From assembly GCF_000527175.1 (NCBI RefSeq), contig NZ_AZUR01000001.1:717011-781010 (forward strand): a stretch of 64,000 bases of DNA, read 5' to 3'. The position numbers were made by a program, and so were the translations under genes. This stretch comes from Pseudogulbenkiania sp. MAI-1. Lineage in GTDB: Bacteria > Pseudomonadota > Gammaproteobacteria > Burkholderiales > Chromobacteriaceae. Shown in pieces: positions 49,189 through 57,491 of this stretch. The notes under the pieces were generated by a model. The model saw only the letters and a list, made by a program, of their open reading frames with translations. It did no database searches and was not told where the DNA came from. Within the stretch, counting starts at the first letter, position 1. Each line of letters starts with the position of its first letter.

Positions 49189-49863
49189 TTGGATCAACTG
49201 ATACTCGACCTCACGCCCACGCCGCTTCCCGCCTTCGACAACTTCGTCGCCGAACGCAACCGGGAAGTGATCGCGGCGCTCACCCATCCGGGCGACGAGC
49301 GGTTCATCTATCTGTGGGGCGAACCGGGCAGCGGCAAGACCCATCTGTTGCAGGCCTGGATCGCCCACGCCGAGACGCTGGGGCGCGCCTCGATCTACCT
49401 CGACGGCCAGCGCGAGCATCTGCCCGACTTCGCGCGTGAAGCCAGCTTCATCGCCGTCGACCACGTCGACGACTTGGCGCCGGACGATCAGATCACGCTG
49501 TTCTCGTTCTACAACTCGCTGAAAGAGGGCGGCGAGAGCCGCCTCCTGATGGCCGGCCGCCTGCCGCCGATGGCGCTGGCAGTGCGCGACGACCTGCGCA
49601 CCCGGCTGGGCTGGGGGCTGGTGTTCGAGGTCAAGCCGTTGTCCGACGCCGACAAGCTGGCCGCCTTGCACGCCCACGCCGCCGAACGCCAACTGGCGAT
49701 CCCCGACGACGTGTTCCGCTACCTGCTGACGCACTGGCGGCGCGACCTCTCGAGCCTGATCGGCATGCTCGACCTGCTCGACCGTTATTCGCTGGCGCTG
49801 CGCCGCCCGATCACGGTCCCCCTGGTCAAGAACATCCTCCACACTGCCTCACCAGAACCATGA
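49189..49863 (+). CDS. hda: DnaA regulatory inactivator Hda
   Basis: 224 residues. An AAA+ protein that, with the beta clamp, triggers DnaA-ATP hydrolysis after initiation. DQLILDLTPTPLPAFDNFVA holds the N-terminal clamp-binding segment (QLILDL). Walker A is WGEPGSGKTHLLQAWI; Walker B is FIAVDHVDDL. The conserved beginning fits TTG at 49189; an ATG at 49153 inside the repeat is the alternative, and neither has a clear ribosome binding site. It overlaps the HAD gene by 4 bp. Confidence 0.92.
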   Translation: MDQLILDLTPTPLPAFDNFVAERNREVIAALTHPGDERFIYLWGEPGSGKTHLLQAWIAHAETLGRASIYLDGQREHLPDFAREASFIAVDHVDDLAPDDQITLFSFYNSLKEGGESRLLMAGRLPPMALAVRDDLRTRLGWGLVFEVKPLSDADKLAALHAHAAERQLAIPDDVFRYLLTHWRRDLSSLIGMLDLLDRYSLALRRPITVPLVKNILHTASPEP

Positions 49864-50528
49864 ACCTCGCCCTTTTCGACCTCGACAACACCCTCATCGC
49901 CGGCGACTCCGACACCGAGTGGCCGAAATTCCTGATCAAGCGCGGCCTGCTCGACCCCGAGCACCACGCGCGCCAGAACGACTACTTCTACGAGCAGTAC
50001 AAGGCCGGCACGCTCGACATCTACGAATTCCTCGACTTCCAGCTCCAGCCACTGACCCGCTTCAGCCGCGAAGAACTGGCCGAGCTGCACGCCGCCTACC
50101 TGGAAGAGCACATCAAGCCGATCATTCCGCAGAAGGCGCGCGAACTGCTGGCCGCGCACGAGGCGCAGGGCGACGTGGTGCTGATCATCACCGCCACCAA
50201 CCGCTTCATCACCGGCCCGATCGCGGCCGAACTCGGCGTCGAGCACCTGATCGCGGTCGAGCTGGAAGTGGACGAGAACGGCAACTACACCGGCAAGCCG
50301 ACCGGCGTGCCGAGCTATCAGGATGGCAAGATCACCCGCCTCAACGACTGGCTCGCCCAGCGCGGCGAGACGCTGGCGAGCTACGACAAGAGCTTCTTCT
50401 ACAGCGACTCGCGCAACGACATCCCGCTGCTCTCCATCGTCAGCCACCCGGTGGCGGTCGACCCGGACGATACGCTGCGCGCGCATGCCGAGGACAAGGG
50501 TTGGCCGGTGATCACGCTGCGTTCCTGA
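49860..50528 (+). CDS. HAD-superfamily IB hydrolase (SerB-like phosphatase)
   Basis: 222 residues. The HAD nucleophile motif is LALFDLDNTLIAGDSD at residues 3-18, motif II is VLIITATNRFITGPIA, and the Lys and acidic motifs are YQDGKITRLNDWL and FFYSDSRNDIPLLSIV. The family includes phosphoserine- and histidinol-phosphatase-like enzymes; the substrate is unknown. Its ATG overlaps the hda stop (ATGA), a coupling often seen next to hda. Confidence 0.9.
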   Translation: MNLALFDLDNTLIAGDSDTEWPKFLIKRGLLDPEHHARQNDYFYEQYKAGTLDIYEFLDFQLQPLTRFSREELAELHAAYLEEHIKPIIPQKARELLAAHEAQGDVVLIITATNRFITGPIAAELGVEHLIAVELEVDENGNYTGKPTGVPSYQDGKITRLNDWLAQRGETLASYDKSFFYSDSRNDIPLLSIVSHPVAVDPDDTLRAHAEDKGWPVITLRS

Positions 50529-50557
50529 TCATCGGGCGGCTGTGCCTTTGCATTAAG

Positions 50558-50583
50558 ATTAAGGCCGGGTGACCGGCCTTAAT
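50558..50583 (+). terminator. Hairpin after the hda-HAD operon
   Basis: ATTAAGGCCGG pairs with CCGGCCTTAAT over a 4-nt loop. There is no strong T tract, so termination may rely on the large hairpin that follows at once. Confidence 0.55.
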
Positions 50584-50586
50584 GTG

Positions 50587-50653
50587 ATGGTCAGCCTGAA
50601 ACCAACAGCCCAGCAGGCTACGCTTGCTGGGCTGTTGGTTTCAGGCTGACCAT
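50587..50653. repeat. 29-bp perfect inverted repeat (large hairpin)
   Basis: Bases 50587-50615 (beginning ATGGTCAGCCTGAAACC) are the exact complement of 50625-50653, leaving a 9-nt loop. It sits between the HAD phosphatase gene and the DUF815 ATPase gene, both rightward, 65 bp before the latter. It lacks a T tract. Confidence 0.9.
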
Positions 50654-50717
50654 AGATTTCTTCGCCCGCCGTTTGCGTTCCGCCAGGCCAACCTTCAAGA
50701 GAAAGAACGAGAGACTC

Positions 50718-51587
50718 ATGGACAAGCTGGAATCCTTCCTCGCCCGCGCCGAAGCCCTGCTGGCGCGCCTCGAACCGCTGCTGCCGCCGGCCCGGCCCGA
50801 ACCGGACTGGAGCGCCCAGGCCTTCCGCTGGCGCCGCCAGGGCATGGCCGGCTGGCTCGAAGCGCTGCCCGCGCCGCACAGCGTGCGTCTCTCCGATCTC
50901 ACCCACATCGACCGCCAGCTTGCCCAACTGGTGCGCAACACGCGCCAGTTCATCGAGCGCCGCCCGGCCAACAACGTGCTGTTGTCCGGCGCACGCGGTA
51001 CCGGCAAGTCGTCCCTGATCAAGGCGCTGCTGCCCGAGTTCGCCGAGCAGGGGCTGCGTCTGATCGAGGTCGACAAGGACCACCTGGCCGATCTCGCCCA
51101 GATCGTCGATTTGGTCGCCGCGCGCCCCGAGCGCTTCATCCTGTTCTGCGACGACCTGTCGTTCGAGGAAGGCGACGACGGCTACAAGGCGCTCAAGACC
51201 GCGCTCGACGGCGGCCTGGCGCGCCGCGCCGACAACCTGCTGGTGTACGCCACCTCCAACCGCCGCCACCTGTTGCCCGAGCGCATGAGCGACAACCGCC
51301 AGACCCAGCAGCACGACGGCGAAATCCACCCCGGCGAAGCGGTGGAGGAGAAGGTGTCGCTATCCGACCGCTTCGGACTGTGGCTGTCGTTCTACCCCTT
51401 CGACCAGCGCGCCTACCTTGCGGCGGCAGCGCAGTGGCTAGAGCACTTCGGGCTGGAAATGGACGCCGAGGCCGAGCGTGCGGCGCTGCAGTGGAGCCTG
51501 ACGCGGGGGAGTCGTTCCGGCCGGGTGGCGTGGCAGTTTGCCTGCGACTGGGCGGGGCGGGGTGAGGAGGAGAGGAGGGCGGAGTGA
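50718..51587 (+). CDS. DUF815-family AAA+ ATPase
   Basis: 289 residues, normal for the family. Walker A is NVLLSGARGTGKSSLIKALL near 91-110; Walker B is FILFCDDLSFEEGDDGYKAL; sensor 1 is LVYATSNRRHLLPERMSDN. This last motif and the EKVSLSDRFGLWLSFYPF segment define DUF815. The physiological role is unknown. The start at 50718 has a GAGAG site. Confidence 0.9.
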   Translation: MDKLESFLARAEALLARLEPLLPPARPEPDWSAQAFRWRRQGMAGWLEALPAPHSVRLSDLTHIDRQLAQLVRNTRQFIERRPANNVLLSGARGTGKSSLIKALLPEFAEQGLRLIEVDKDHLADLAQIVDLVAARPERFILFCDDLSFEEGDDGYKALKTALDGGLARRADNLLVYATSNRRHLLPERMSDNRQTQQHDGEIHPGEAVEEKVSLSDRFGLWLSFYPFDQRAYLAAAAQWLEHFGLEMDAEAERAALQWSLTRGSRSGRVAWQFACDWAGRGEEERRAE

Positions 51588-51689
51588 GGAACACTGCTAA
51601 CACAAAGTTTCAGGAGCAGCGGAATGCGCCACATGCTGCTGCCGCAACGGCTGGAAGGCGCAACGTGAAATACTTGATTCGGCCATCGA

Positions 51690-52427
51690 TTAGTGTGCCA
51701 AGCCGTTCCATAAAAGCATTCCGTCCAATTCATTGTGAATGATGCTCTTCCAGTTTTCAACGGAGAGCTTCCTATCAACCTTATTCGAAAGCCTGTAAAA
51801 GCGGGCAACGGCTCGTTGTAAGTTCCATCTTGGTCCATCACCATACAACCCTAAACCGGCAAAATTCATCAAGTTTTCAAGTGAGGTGAATTCCAAAAAG
51901 CATGACTTAGACAAATTAATCATGCCGCCAATTTTTCTTGGATCCTGATATTGCATAAATGAATTTATTGCTGATTGGTTCTTCACCTTTGAGCGGTAAG
52001 AGAGGTATCCAGCCGCAAAGGCACATAAAATAAGGCCGTCACAAAAGCGATACCGCACCTGTAGCTTATTGTTTTCTAATTCTTTGGCAATAATCAAGAT
52101 TACTCCCCCTCCATAACCAACGCCAAATGAGTCGTGCGAAAGAGGGTAAAAATTAAGCTCGGAAATTCTAGGGCGCAACAAAGTCCTATGTACAAGAAAC
52201 GAATTGGTTTTTGAAGAGTGCACTATGCTCTTCATCTGAAAATGCCGTTGATGGTTTAAGTTGTCTAGAAGAATGTCAAATCCATTTCTGTCGAAATCGG
52301 ATTCGTGATAAATTATACTGCTACCTTTTGATAGGTATGAAAGTTGGACGTCATATAGGAAGCGGTGCTTAAGTAATTTTTCACGAATCACTGAATTCTG
52401 GGGCTTTTTCAGGGTTTCTTCTAGCAT
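51690..52427 (-). CDS. AT-rich orphan protein with a possible PD-(D/E)XK nuclease-like core
   Basis: 245 residues. Codon use is strikingly AT-rich against its neighbours, pointing to acquisition. The N-terminal third reads SSIIYHESDFDRNGFDILLD, then RHFQMKSIVHSSKT. An acidic residue, a G-(F/Y)-D strand and a Q-x-K strand in this spacing are the layout of the PD-(D/E)XK nuclease fold (as in DUF4365-like proteins). The remaining 150 residues are not recognised. It could be a solitary defence nuclease or a relic. The start at 52427 is the first ATG. Confidence 0.6.
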   Translation of the reverse strand: MLEETLKKPQNSVIREKLLKHRFLYDVQLSYLSKGSSIIYHESDFDRNGFDILLDNLNHQRHFQMKSIVHSSKTNSFLVHRTLLRPRISELNFYPLSHDSFGVGYGGGVILIIAKELENNKLQVRYRFCDGLILCAFAAGYLSYRSKVKNQSAINSFMQYQDPRKIGGMINLSKSCFLEFTSLENLMNFAGLGLYGDGPRWNLQRAVARFYRLSNKVDRKLSVENWKSIIHNELDGMLLWNGLAH

Positions 52428-52470
52428 GTTCCAATGCCCAGTTTAATCGGTGCTGCGTGCGTAGCACGCA

Positions 52471-53862
52471 TCATCTGTGTTGAACACTTGCAAATGGACT
52501 TCCTCCTATCGTAGTAATGAAAGTGTTTCGCGTTAACAACTCTGCTGCCCACAGGCCGGACTCCGCTGCACCCTCCGTGAACGGCATGCTCATGTAGTCA
52601 CCGGCCAGCAAGAGAGAGGGGGCCTGCCTTGCGCACTGATCACGGTATCGGCGCAAATTGATCGCTCTCCCAATGTTTGAGCACGGCTCTGCCGCAGGCC
52701 ATCTGTAAACCCGGCTTTGCGTCACATGCTGAGCCAAGGTTGGAAAATAATGGCTTGCATTTCGGACCGCCTCGGCGACAACCATCTCAGCCGGTAAGGA
52801 CATCAACCGGCTTGCCCTGTCGTGACAGAACATCATGTTCAATAGGTGGCCTGTTACTCGGCATCCAAGGCGTTTGTTGTTCTCGATACCAATTGCAGCT
52901 ATGCCGATTCGCTCTGATCGGGGAATCAACATCCCGTAGACGTCGTCTAATTCCTCAGGAAGCGCGAACTCTTCATCCGTGATGAGTCCCACATTGATGC
53001 TCGACGTGTATGGTGTTTCAAGCAAGTGGCGTGTCGGCGTATCAAGAAGGGGGGCGTCAAGCATCCTGAGGGCAATTGGCGCTGGCACGGCCAGGATTGC
53101 TCGATCTGCCAGGATATGGCCGGACGATGTCGTGATGACCACCTTGTCATCCGAGAACGAGATCTGGCTGACAGGTGTATTGAGCCGCACATCCAGATTC
53201 GCGGCTAAGGCCTCAGGTAGGCTTCCGAGGCCGTTATTCAACGTCAATGTCTTTGACCGGCGAAAGCCAAAGGCGGTCAGTACCAATCCGAGGGCCTGGG
53301 ATGTCTCTTCCGGTGTCTGGAAGTAGAACCCTTGAAGCATGGGCTCAAAGAGGTAGTTGACGACATCTCGCATCGCCCCATGCCGCATCCAATCCGATAC
53401 GCTTTGTTGGTCGAACGCAGCCCACTGGCTGTAGTCGCTCAACGACCTTTTCCGAAGGTCATTCCCCGCTTGGAAAGAATTCCAGCCGAATCTGAGCCAG
53501 GCACGCCAGCTCAACAGTCCGGACTTCAGCGCATCGAGAGGTCGATCCGCGCGCATCTTGCGCGGACTGCCTCCACGAATGATGGCGCTGTAATGTGAAG
53601 TTGGGCGTATTTGCTCTGACAAGCCAGTTTCGTGCAGAAGCTGGAGGATCGTGGCGTATTCGGTGGACAGGAACTGCGCGCCTCTATCGAGGATGTGGCC
53701 GTCAATGGAGTCACTGGTCATGCGTCCGCCGACACGGTTGTCTGCCTCGACAACCACGACATGGATGCCGCGTTGCTTTAGCTCATGGGCTGCCGTGAGG
53801 CCAGCGATGCCGGCGCCAACAACGACAACATTCGGCTGGAGAGGATGGTTGTCTATATGCAT
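52471..53862 (-). CDS. FAD-dependent amine-oxidase/protoporphyrinogen-oxidase-like enzyme
   Basis: 463 residues. The Rossmann FAD motif is NVVVVGAGIAGLTAAHELKQ, followed by VVVEADNRVGGRM. The C-terminal FAD contact is APSLLLAGDYMSMPFTEGAA, then ESGLWAAELL. The overall plan matches flavin amine oxidases and HemY-like oxidases; the substrate is unknown. No clear ribosome binding site precedes the ATG at 53862. It lies in the island-like region, upstream of the orphan AT-rich gene. Confidence 0.85.
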   Translation of the reverse strand: MHIDNHPLQPNVVVVGAGIAGLTAAHELKQRGIHVVVVEADNRVGGRMTSDSIDGHILDRGAQFLSTEYATILQLLHETGLSEQIRPTSHYSAIIRGGSPRKMRADRPLDALKSGLLSWRAWLRFGWNSFQAGNDLRKRSLSDYSQWAAFDQQSVSDWMRHGAMRDVVNYLFEPMLQGFYFQTPEETSQALGLVLTAFGFRRSKTLTLNNGLGSLPEALAANLDVRLNTPVSQISFSDDKVVITTSSGHILADRAILAVPAPIALRMLDAPLLDTPTRHLLETPYTSSINVGLITDEEFALPEELDDVYGMLIPRSERIGIAAIGIENNKRLGCRVTGHLLNMMFCHDRASRLMSLPAEMVVAEAVRNASHYFPTLAQHVTQSRVYRWPAAEPCSNIGRAINLRRYRDQCARQAPSLLLAGDYMSMPFTEGAAESGLWAAELLTRNTFITTIGGSPFASVQHR

Positions 53863-53879
53863 TTGATGGTGAGGGCACT

Positions 53880-53906
53880 GTTGGGCTTCACTATATTCAG
53901 CCCAAC
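53880..53906. repeat. GTTGGGCT/AGCCCAAC dispersed repeat, copy 1
   Basis: GTTGGGCT and AGCCCAAC flank TCACTATATTC. A matching copy lies at 56454-56479. It contains the stop codon of the small membrane-protein gene. Confidence 0.65.
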
Positions 53907-54307
53907 CTCCTAGACGGGAGTGGCATTCTAGAGCCGCCCCATAGCCCGAGAAGGCCAACAGGGAGCAACAACACCCATTGCGGCAATCTTAAAAGCCAGC
54001 CGCTCTCCGGCTGAATGGCGACCACGCCCAGGAAGACAAGGCCGAAAGCGCACCATAAGGCAGAAACGAACAGTATGAGATAGCGAGCTGCTCCCGCGTG
54101 GCGAGGCAAGCTGCCAACGAGAAAGGCCGCAGCCGACAGGCTCAGTGCAACCGAGGCCATGTGCCATACGGCATAGAGCGTGAGTTTCGGTTCGCCATCC
54201 AGTGCGGATGCTAGCAACGGAGCCGCAACATCCGCGCCTCCTGCGAAGATGTGAACTACGGCAGTGAAGGCAGCGAGAAGGGCAGCAACGACGAGTAGTC
54301 TGTTCAT
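53897..54307 (-). CDS. Small integral membrane protein, hypothetical
   Basis: 136 residues with four hydrophobic helices (LLVVAALLAAFTAVVHIFAG, LYAVWHMASVALSLSAAAFL, YLILFVSALWCAFGLVFLGV, QWVLLLPVGLLGLWGG). I recognise no named family. It is co-directional with the FAD enzyme 34 bp downstream, so the two may form one unit. A short Arg-ended tail follows the last helix. Confidence 0.7.
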   Translation of the reverse strand: MNRLLVVAALLAAFTAVVHIFAGGADVAAPLLASALDGEPKLTLYAVWHMASVALSLSAAAFLVGSLPRHAGAARYLILFVSALWCAFGLVFLGVVAIQPESGWLLRLPQWVLLLPVGLLGLWGGSRMPLPSRRLG

Positions 54308-54478
54308 AGGCGTTCCATGGCTTCAACTATCGGTAGACGACTTAAACGGCTTATTGAATTGCGTCATGGAGGTGTTGCGCACAGAAGGGCTGGCGAAACA
54401 AGCCTCTATGATCGCCCGAGTTCGACAGTAAAAATCGTAAGTTATTGATTCTTCTATGGGTAAGCTTGAAACGCTACC

Positions 54479-56164
54479 CTACAGAAGGGGCAACTGCTTG
54501 CTGGCAGTCGGCTTTTTGACCCGCAAGGCGGACAGGATGTCGGTTTGTTCCTGGCTGATCGATGAGATCCCCGAGATCGGTTGGGTGTTATTCAAGGTCA
54601 CGCGGTGATGCTGAATCCGCCGTAACAGCGACAGCGCCCGTTCGGGCGACAGGCCGCTTTGGCTGGCGGCAAGGCGCTGGCGCATCACCCGATACAGGAT
54701 CAACGCCATGAAGCAGATCGTGGCGTGGGCACGGATGCGCTCCGGCAAGCGGTGATAGACCGGCCCAATCTCGATTTCCGACTTGAGCACGCGAAAGCCG
54801 CGTTCGATGTCGGCCAGCGACTTGTAGCGCTCGATCACCTGCCCGGGCGTCAGATCGGCGGTGTTGGTGACCAACAGCAGCTTGCCATCCATCAGCCTCG
54901 CATGAGCGAGCGCCTGTTCGTCGATGCTGTAATTGAACAGTTCGCTCTTGAGGTCAACCCGGATGATGCGCGCCAGATGCGCTTCGCACACCTCGTGGTA
55001 GAACCGGGCACGCGCGCCACCGTCGGATAGTTTGCGCCCGCGACGGCGCTGGCCGGCGTCCTGCGCGTCGAGCTTACCGGTCCATTCAGCGGCTTTGCGC
55101 TCCAACTCGGCGATCGTACGGTCACGCTGGGAGCCTTGGTCGGCGGCCGTTTCCGGGTTATGCGCAACGATCAGGCGCAGCCCATCCCACTTGAGTTCGC
55201 CGGCCACTTCTTGGCTGGCGTTCTGACAGTGCGCCTGTTGAAACGGCGCCAGCAGTTCGGCGAATTCGCTGTAGCGCCGTCCCGGCACCGCCAGGATGAA
55301 CTCGAGCGGCTTGCCGCTGGGCAACGTGATCGCCTGCAATTCGGTCAGGTTGTCAGTGGACAGCAGCCCACGGTCAGCCACCGCGATCACGCGCCGGATC
55401 GGGAAGCGCTGGATCACCTTCTCGATGGTTGGCTTGAGCGTGGTGACTTCGGCGGTATTACCGTCGAACACTTCGTGGTAAAGCGGGATGCCATCGGCGG
55501 TCTGCACCACACCGAGCATGAACTGGCGGGCGATCAGCCCTTCCTTGGCCATGCCAAACTGGCGCACGTCGCCATCCTGCTGCGACAGGCCTTCGGCACG
55601 GATCGTGGTCATGTCGTAGAACACCACGGCCAGCTCCTGATCGAGCAACGGGCGTAGCAACGCAGACACGACCTGGTCGACCGCGTCTTGATGCTCGATC
55701 AACGCATCCATTGCGCGCAGCAGGTGCTGGTGCTCGATCTCTTCGGCGACGATGCCAGGCAGGCTGACGGTCTCCAGCCAGCGCAGCACGCCGAGTTTGG
55801 AGTCGGGATCGCACAGCCGGTTGAGCACCATCACCCGCAGCAGTGCTTCGACGTCGATGCTGTGGCGGGTGCGGCGGAAGGCTTGGCGTAGTTGACTAAA
55901 GCCCAGTTCCTCCCAGAGCTCGGTCAGCGCCCAAACGTCACCCAGTGCACGGGCCGATTCGAAGGTCGGTGCGACATGGTCAGGTACGGAACGGCCGGTC
56001 AGGCGCAGCAAGCCTGAAATGACGGATTCAAGCTCCGAGCCGATCTGGTCGAGCCGTCCGAGGGTGGCGACGGTGCGCTTTTTGACGCGCCCATCTTCAT
56101 CCCGATAGGACTCGACCAGTTGAACGTAACGGCGGCTGCCGGACTTGGTGACTTTGACGAACAT
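54479..56164 (-). CDS. IS1634-family transposase
   Basis: 561 residues, the family's usual length. A DDE transposase: the strand VFYDMTTIRAEG supplies the first Asp, RVIAVADRGLLSTDNLTEL the second, and ERYKSLADIERGFRVLKSEI the Glu, as in DDE_Tnp_1/IS4-like enzymes. The frame is complete, so the element may be active. Terminal repeats and a target duplication could not be fixed by eye; TTATTG occurs near 54442 and as a complement near 56216. Confidence 0.9.
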   Translation of the reverse strand: MFVKVTKSGSRRYVQLVESYRDEDGRVKKRTVATLGRLDQIGSELESVISGLLRLTGRSVPDHVAPTFESARALGDVWALTELWEELGFSQLRQAFRRTRHSIDVEALLRVMVLNRLCDPDSKLGVLRWLETVSLPGIVAEEIEHQHLLRAMDALIEHQDAVDQVVSALLRPLLDQELAVVFYDMTTIRAEGLSQQDGDVRQFGMAKEGLIARQFMLGVVQTADGIPLYHEVFDGNTAEVTTLKPTIEKVIQRFPIRRVIAVADRGLLSTDNLTELQAITLPSGKPLEFILAVPGRRYSEFAELLAPFQQAHCQNASQEVAGELKWDGLRLIVAHNPETAADQGSQRDRTIAELERKAAEWTGKLDAQDAGQRRRGRKLSDGGARARFYHEVCEAHLARIIRVDLKSELFNYSIDEQALAHARLMDGKLLLVTNTADLTPGQVIERYKSLADIERGFRVLKSEIEIGPVYHRLPERIRAHATICFMALILYRVMRQRLAASQSGLSPERALSLLRRIQHHRVTLNNTQPISGISSISQEQTDILSALRVKKPTASKQLPLL

Positions 56165-56170
56165 GCCGCC

Positions 56171-56198
56171 ACTGTAACATGCATGAATACACTGTCAA
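56171..56198 (-). promoter_or_regulatory. Promoter of the transposase gene, apparently leaderless
   Basis: On the minus strand TTGACA, a 16-bp spacer and TACAGT. The expected start site falls at or next to the ATG at 56164, so the mRNA would have almost no leader. Confidence 0.65.
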
Positions 56199-56239
56199 AT
56201 ATGGCAGCTCTAGCCAATAATGTGCCACCACAAGAGTTT

Positions 56240-56453
56240 TGGTGAAACCAGCGCTGAAACCCGCATGGTTATTAGAGGTGAGGAGTCAAAATAGGCCGAT
56301 TTTGGGCGCGAACTGTCGAACTCGGGTGATCGTGATATACAATTATCATACGACAATTACGTCGCATCAGGACTCATGGTATGTCGAGCTTGCCGGTTTG
56401 CTACCTTCCAAGGCTCTAAAAGGCAGGTTGAAGCCCCTCATCAACGAGGTGCT
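56240..56453. other. Gene-free AT-rich stretch downstream of the IS gene
   Basis: No convincing coding frame. ACAATTA occurs twice (56339-56345 and 56353-56359) in an AT-rich patch that looks like an old regulatory region. The frame that crosses it has no ribosome binding site and no recognisable protein pattern. Confidence 0.5.
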
Positions 56454-56479
56454 GTTGGGCTTCACGGTGTTCAGCCCAA
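56454..56479. repeat. GTTGGGCT/AGCCCAA dispersed repeat, copy 2
   Basis: GTTGGGCTTCACGGTGTTC followed by AGCCCAA matches the copy at 53880-53906 except in the loop. Confidence 0.65.
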
Positions 56480-56589
56480 GTTACGGGGCTGATTGTTTTG
56501 AGTACGTCGGTCGGGAGCGCGGACTGGTCCCCCTTGATCCCCGCCGGGCGCAAGTTGGCTGGCAAGGTTTTAAGCTGGCGGCTGTTTGA

Positions 56590-56612
56590 GCGATTCGACG
56601 TTAGCGAATCGC
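56590..56612. repeat. 8-bp inverted repeat in noncoding DNA
   Basis: GCGATTCG-ACGTTAG-CGAATCGC. It is part of a noncoding block with several perfect dyads and no gene (about 56480-56778). Confidence 0.7.
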
Positions 56613-56689
56613 GAGTTTCGCTAGCGCCTTGCCAGACTGCTTGCGGCCGGGAACCCGAAGGGCGGGGATCGTGGGGGTGGCCTTGGGAT

Positions 56690-56721
56690 TGTCAAGGGAA
56701 TTGGCCACGCAATTCCCTTGA
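56690..56721. repeat. 12-bp perfect inverted repeat in noncoding DNA
   Basis: GTCAAGGGAATT and AATTCCCTTGAC flank GGCCACGC. There is no T tract; it resembles a protein-binding or recombination-type dyad more than a terminator. Confidence 0.75.
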
Positions 56722-56778
56722 CCCGCCAGCCGGGCGGGACCGGCAAACCTTTCCAAGCTGCCGAGTCGAGTAGGGAAA

Positions 56779-57419
56779 TCAGGATTTCCCCGACTCTGAC
56801 GGAGACCGACAGTAAGTATGGACCACCACTCCCGTACTGAACGTCCGACTATCCACCAGCCGCAACACCGTCTTGTCCGGCGTCTCTGGGAACAAGCGCC
56901 GGCCGCTGCCCAGCAGCACCGGGAAGATCATGATGCGGTACTCGTCGACGAGGTCGTGCGCCATCAGCGTGTGTACCAGGGTCCGGCTGCCGATCACCAG
57001 CATCGGGCCGCCTTCCTGCTGCTTGAGCCGGGCGATCTCGCTGGCGACGTCGCGCTGATCTCGTGCGAGTTGTTCCATTGTGGATTCCGCAGGGTAGTGG
57101 AGACGACGTGCTTGGGCATGGCGTTCATCTTGTCGGCGAACTGCTGCATCTCGCTGCGCTGGTCGGCCACCCGTTCCAGGTCCGGGTCGGCGCCGTGGCT
57201 GGGTTTCGAACGTTGCGGCCAGGCGGCGGCGAACGATTCGTAGGTGATCCGCCCGATCAGCAGCGATTCGGCCTCGAGTACTTCGTCGAGCTTGTAGCGC
57301 AGCTGCTCGGGGCCCATGAAGTCGCGCACCCAGCCACTGTGCGGATGGCCTAGCTCGCCGCCGGGGGCTTCCATGACGCCGTCCAGCGTCACGAACTCGG
57401 ATACGATGATCTGGCTCAC
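56779..57419 (-). pseudogene. RibD_C/dihydrofolate-reductase-like gene, frameshifted
   Basis: The N-terminal part (start MSQIIVSEFVTLDGVMEAPG at 57419) and the C-terminal part (ARDQRDVASEIARLKQQEGG, MLVIGSRTLVHTLMAHDLVD, RIMIFPVLLGSGRRLF) belong to one YyaP-like RibD_C domain but lie in different frames. They change over near 57065-57075 at RNPQWNNS/LARDQ. A single-base indel explains it. It is either a true pseudogene or a sequencing error. The end lies in a GGGAAATC/GATTTCCC dyad. Confidence 0.85.
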
Positions 57420-57491
57420 GATGGTTCCTTGTCCGGTTCGCCCGTGTCAGTCGGGCGTGCCGGTGTACTGGATGGGTGGAACGTCCCTGGA

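Noticed and set aside
54442..56221. Exact ends of the IS1634-type element
   Set aside because: TTATTG occurs at both sides, but the following bases do not form a convincing terminal repeat and no target duplication is visible, so only the transposase gene is annotated.
56239..56589. 116-codon frame in the noncoding block
   Set aside because: No ribosome binding site, no recognisable pattern, and it runs through a dispersed repeat.
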